A DNA stretch of 7,255 nucleotides from assembly GCF_002422095.1 (NCBI RefSeq), contig NZ_DITB01000084.1, positions 1 through 7,255 on the forward strand, written 5' to 3'. The notes under the pieces were generated by a model that saw nothing but the letters and a program-made list of their open reading frames with translations, ran no database searches and was not told where the DNA came from. Below, in pieces: positions 5,529-7,255 of this stretch. The first letter of the stretch is position 1. Each line of letters starts with the position of its first letter. The stretch comes from Flavobacterium sp. UBA6195. Lineage in GTDB: Bacteria > Bacteroidota > Bacteroidia > Flavobacteriales > Flavobacteriaceae. Position numbers and translations under genes: made by a program.

Positions 5529-7255
5529 TTATTCTACGGTAACGGATTTTGCCAAATTCCTAGGTTGATCTACATTACAACCTCTTAAAACTGCAATATG
5601 ATAGGACAATAATTGCAACGGAATCGTTGTTAACAGAGGTGTAAATGGCTCATTAGTTTCTGGAATTTCAATTACATGATCAGCTAAAGCTCTAACTTGT
5701 GTATCGCCTTTAGTTACCACCGCAATAATTTTACCACTTCTAGATTTTATCTCTTGAATGTTACTTACTACTTTATCATAATGACCTTTATTTGGAGCAA
5801 TAACAATAACTGGCATATGTTCGTCAATTAAAGCAATTGGTCCATGTTTCATTTCAGCAGCTGGATAACCTTCTGCATGGATATATGAAATTTCTTTTAA
5901 TTTTAAAGCTCCCTCTAAAGCTACTGGAAAATTATAACCCCTACCTAAATACAAACAATTAGTTGCATCTTTATAGCTTTCAGCAATTTGCTTTGCTACT
6001 TCATTTGTTAATAATGCCTCTTGTACTTTTTCTGGCATAATTTCTAGCTCCAATAAATAACGTTGGTATTCTGAATTATTCATGGTACCCTTAGCTTTAG
6101 CCAAACGAAGAGCTAATAATGTTAGAATGGTAATTTGAGTTGTAAATGCTTTTGTAGAAGCTACTCCAATTTCTGGACCTGCATGTGTATAAGCACCTGC
6201 ATGCGTTTCACGAGAAATTGATGAACCTACTACATTACAAACTCCAAAAACAAAAGCTCCATTTTCTTTAGCTAATTTGATTGCTGCCAAAGTATCTGCC
6301 GTTTCACCTGATTGTGAAATTGCGATAACAACATCGTCTTTATTAATGATTGGATTTCTGTATCTAAATTCAGATGCGTATTCAACTTCAACTGGAATTC
6401 TTGAAAATTCTTCAATAATATATTCCGCAACTAATCCAGCGTGCCAAGAAGTACCACATGCCACAATAAGAATTCGTTTAGCATTTAAAAATTTTTCTAA
6501 ATTATCTTCAACACCAGACATTTGGATAATTCCTTTGTTTGCCAAAAGTCTTCCACGGTAAGTATCTTTGATTACGCTTGGTTGTTCGTAGATTTCTTTC
6601 ATCATGAAATGATCATAACCTCCTTTTTCAATTTGCTCCAAGTTTAACTGCAGTTCTTGAATGTAAGGATCAACCAATGAATCGTCTTTAATTTTTCTAA
6701 CTTTTAACGGTTTGTGTAAACGCACAATTGCCATTTCTTCATCTTCCAAATAAATGGCATTTGATGTATACTCAATAAATGGTGTTGCATCTGAAGCGAT
6801 AAAAAATTCATCTTCGCCAATTCCAATTGCCAAAGGACTTCCTAAACGCGCCACAATAATTTCATCTGGCTTTTCAACATCAATTACTGCAATTGCATAA
6901 GCCCCAATAACTTGATTTAAAGCTATTTGAACAGCCTTACCTAGTTTGCAATTCTCTTTTTTCTTAACTTCTTCTATTAAGTTTACTAACACTTCTGTGT
7001 CGGTATCAGATTTAAAAGTGTAACCCCTTTTAATTAACTCTTGCTTTAATGGTTCATAATTCTCTATAATACCATTATGAATAATAACTAACTTTCCTGA
7101 ATTTGAAAAATGAGGATGCGAATTTACATCATTAGGAACTCCGTGAGTTGCCCAACGCGTATGCCCCATGCCTATTTTCCCGAAAATTGTTTTATCGTTT
7201 TGGGCCTTCATTTCCAAATCAGAAACCTTTCCTTTGGTTTTAGATAATTTTAAAT
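5529..7255 (-). CDS. glmS: Glutamine-fructose-6-phosphate aminotransferase (isomerizing), 5' end outside window
   Basis: GlmS converts fructose-6-phosphate and glutamine into glucosamine-6-phosphate and glutamate in the cytoplasm, the first committed step to UDP-GlcNAc for peptidoglycan and lipopolysaccharide. The reading frame stays open to the right edge (LKLSKTKGKVSDLE precedes the first in-window Met), so 574 residues are visible. About 40 N-terminal residues, including the Cys1 nucleophile, are missing. Counting the first visible complete codon as residue 1, the glutaminase half shows HTRWATHG (31-38), HNG (59-61) and DTDTEV (83-88). Two SIS domains follow, with ACGTS (265-269), SQSGETADT (313-321) and ASTKAFTTQ (365-373). 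Isomerase residues matching E. coli K485, E488, H504 and K603 are K451, E454, H470 and K569. The C terminus DQPRNLAKSVTVE is identical to E. coli. The TTG and ATG codons near 7209-7217 are internal, not starts. Any leader control, such as a ribozyme or small-RNA site, would lie outside the window. Confidence 0.98.
   Translation of the reverse strand, partial: LKLSKTKGKVSDLEMKAQNDKTIFGKIGMGHTRWATHGVPNDVNSHPHFSNSGKLVIIHNGIIENYEPLKQELIKRGYTFKSDTDTEVLVNLIEEVKKKENCKLGKAVQIALNQVIGAYAIAVIDVEKPDEIIVARLGSPLAIGIGEDEFFIASDATPFIEYTSNAIYLEDEEMAIVRLHKPLKVRKIKDDSLVDPYIQELQLNLEQIEKGGYDHFMMKEIYEQPSVIKDTYRGRLLANKGIIQMSGVEDNLEKFLNAKRILIVACGTSWHAGLVAEYIIEEFSRIPVEVEYASEFRYRNPIINKDDVVIAISQSGETADTLAAIKLAKENGAFVFGVCNVVGSSISRETHAGAYTHAGPEIGVASTKAFTTQITILTLLALRLAKAKGTMNNSEYQRYLLELEIMPEKVQEALLTNEVAKQIAESYKDATNCLYLGRGYNFPVALEGALKLKEISYIHAEGYPAAEMKHGPIALIDEHMPVIVIAPNKGHYDKVVSNIQEIKSRSGKIIAVVTKGDTQVRALADHVIEIPETNEPFTPLLTTIPLQLLSYHIAVLRGCNVDQPRNLAKSVTVE

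Noticed and set aside
6277..6561. 94-codon open frame on the plus strand inside glmS
   Set aside because: It lies wholly antisense to the strongly conserved SIS-domain coding region of glmS, its product resembles no family I know, and it has no promoter or leader signals.
7209..7217. TTG or ATG as the start of glmS
   Set aside because: The frame continues upstream to the window edge with residues typical of GlmS (KGKVSDLE), and the N-terminal Cys1 region must still follow upstream. The gene is cut by the window, not shortened.

Overview
The window is AT-rich DNA from a member of the Bacteroidota, most likely the family Flavobacteriaceae. The evidence is the F1 beta subunit with a Bacteroidota-type insert, the short epsilon subunit, a promoter of the TAnnTTTG type, start codons without Shine-Dalgarno sequences, and the close resemblance of all five proteins to flavobacterial families as I know them. 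No RNA genes, CRISPR arrays, insertion sequences or phage genes were seen. There are five genes, and every gap is under 160 bases.

Left part (1-3490): a TonB-dependent outer-membrane receptor of BtuB-like size on the minus strand, and a MocR-type regulator (GntR winged helix fused to an aminotransferase-like domain) on the plus strand, diverge from a 75-base intergenic region. That region, together with the first codons of the regulator, carries an 11-base direct repeat (ATAGTCC[A/G]GTT, copies 23 bases apart). This is the arrangement expected for a MocR operator controlling both genes. The regulator is unusual: the lysine that would hold PLP is glutamine (Q342), the arginine seven residues later is also glutamine (Q349), and the tyrosine that usually contacts the PLP hydroxyl is phenylalanine (F311). 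The regulator may therefore be a PLP-independent sensor. The receptor's substrate is unknown.

Right part (3507-7255): glmS (5' end beyond the window), atpD and atpC lie in that order on the minus strand. glmS has its own hairpin terminator, followed by a good Bacteroidota-type promoter for atpD-atpC, so the ATP synthase pair is probably transcribed on its own. atpD and atpC encode the catalytic beta subunit and the epsilon subunit of F1; the other F1Fo genes are not here. Epsilon has only its beta-sandwich domain. The 76-base atpD-atpC spacer consists almost entirely of two heptamer tandem arrays that can partly pair with each other.

The regulator and atpC converge on a hairpin with T-tracts on both strands, which can terminate both. 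The housekeeping genes are ordinary. The receptor-regulator pair and the heptamer spacer deserve a second look.
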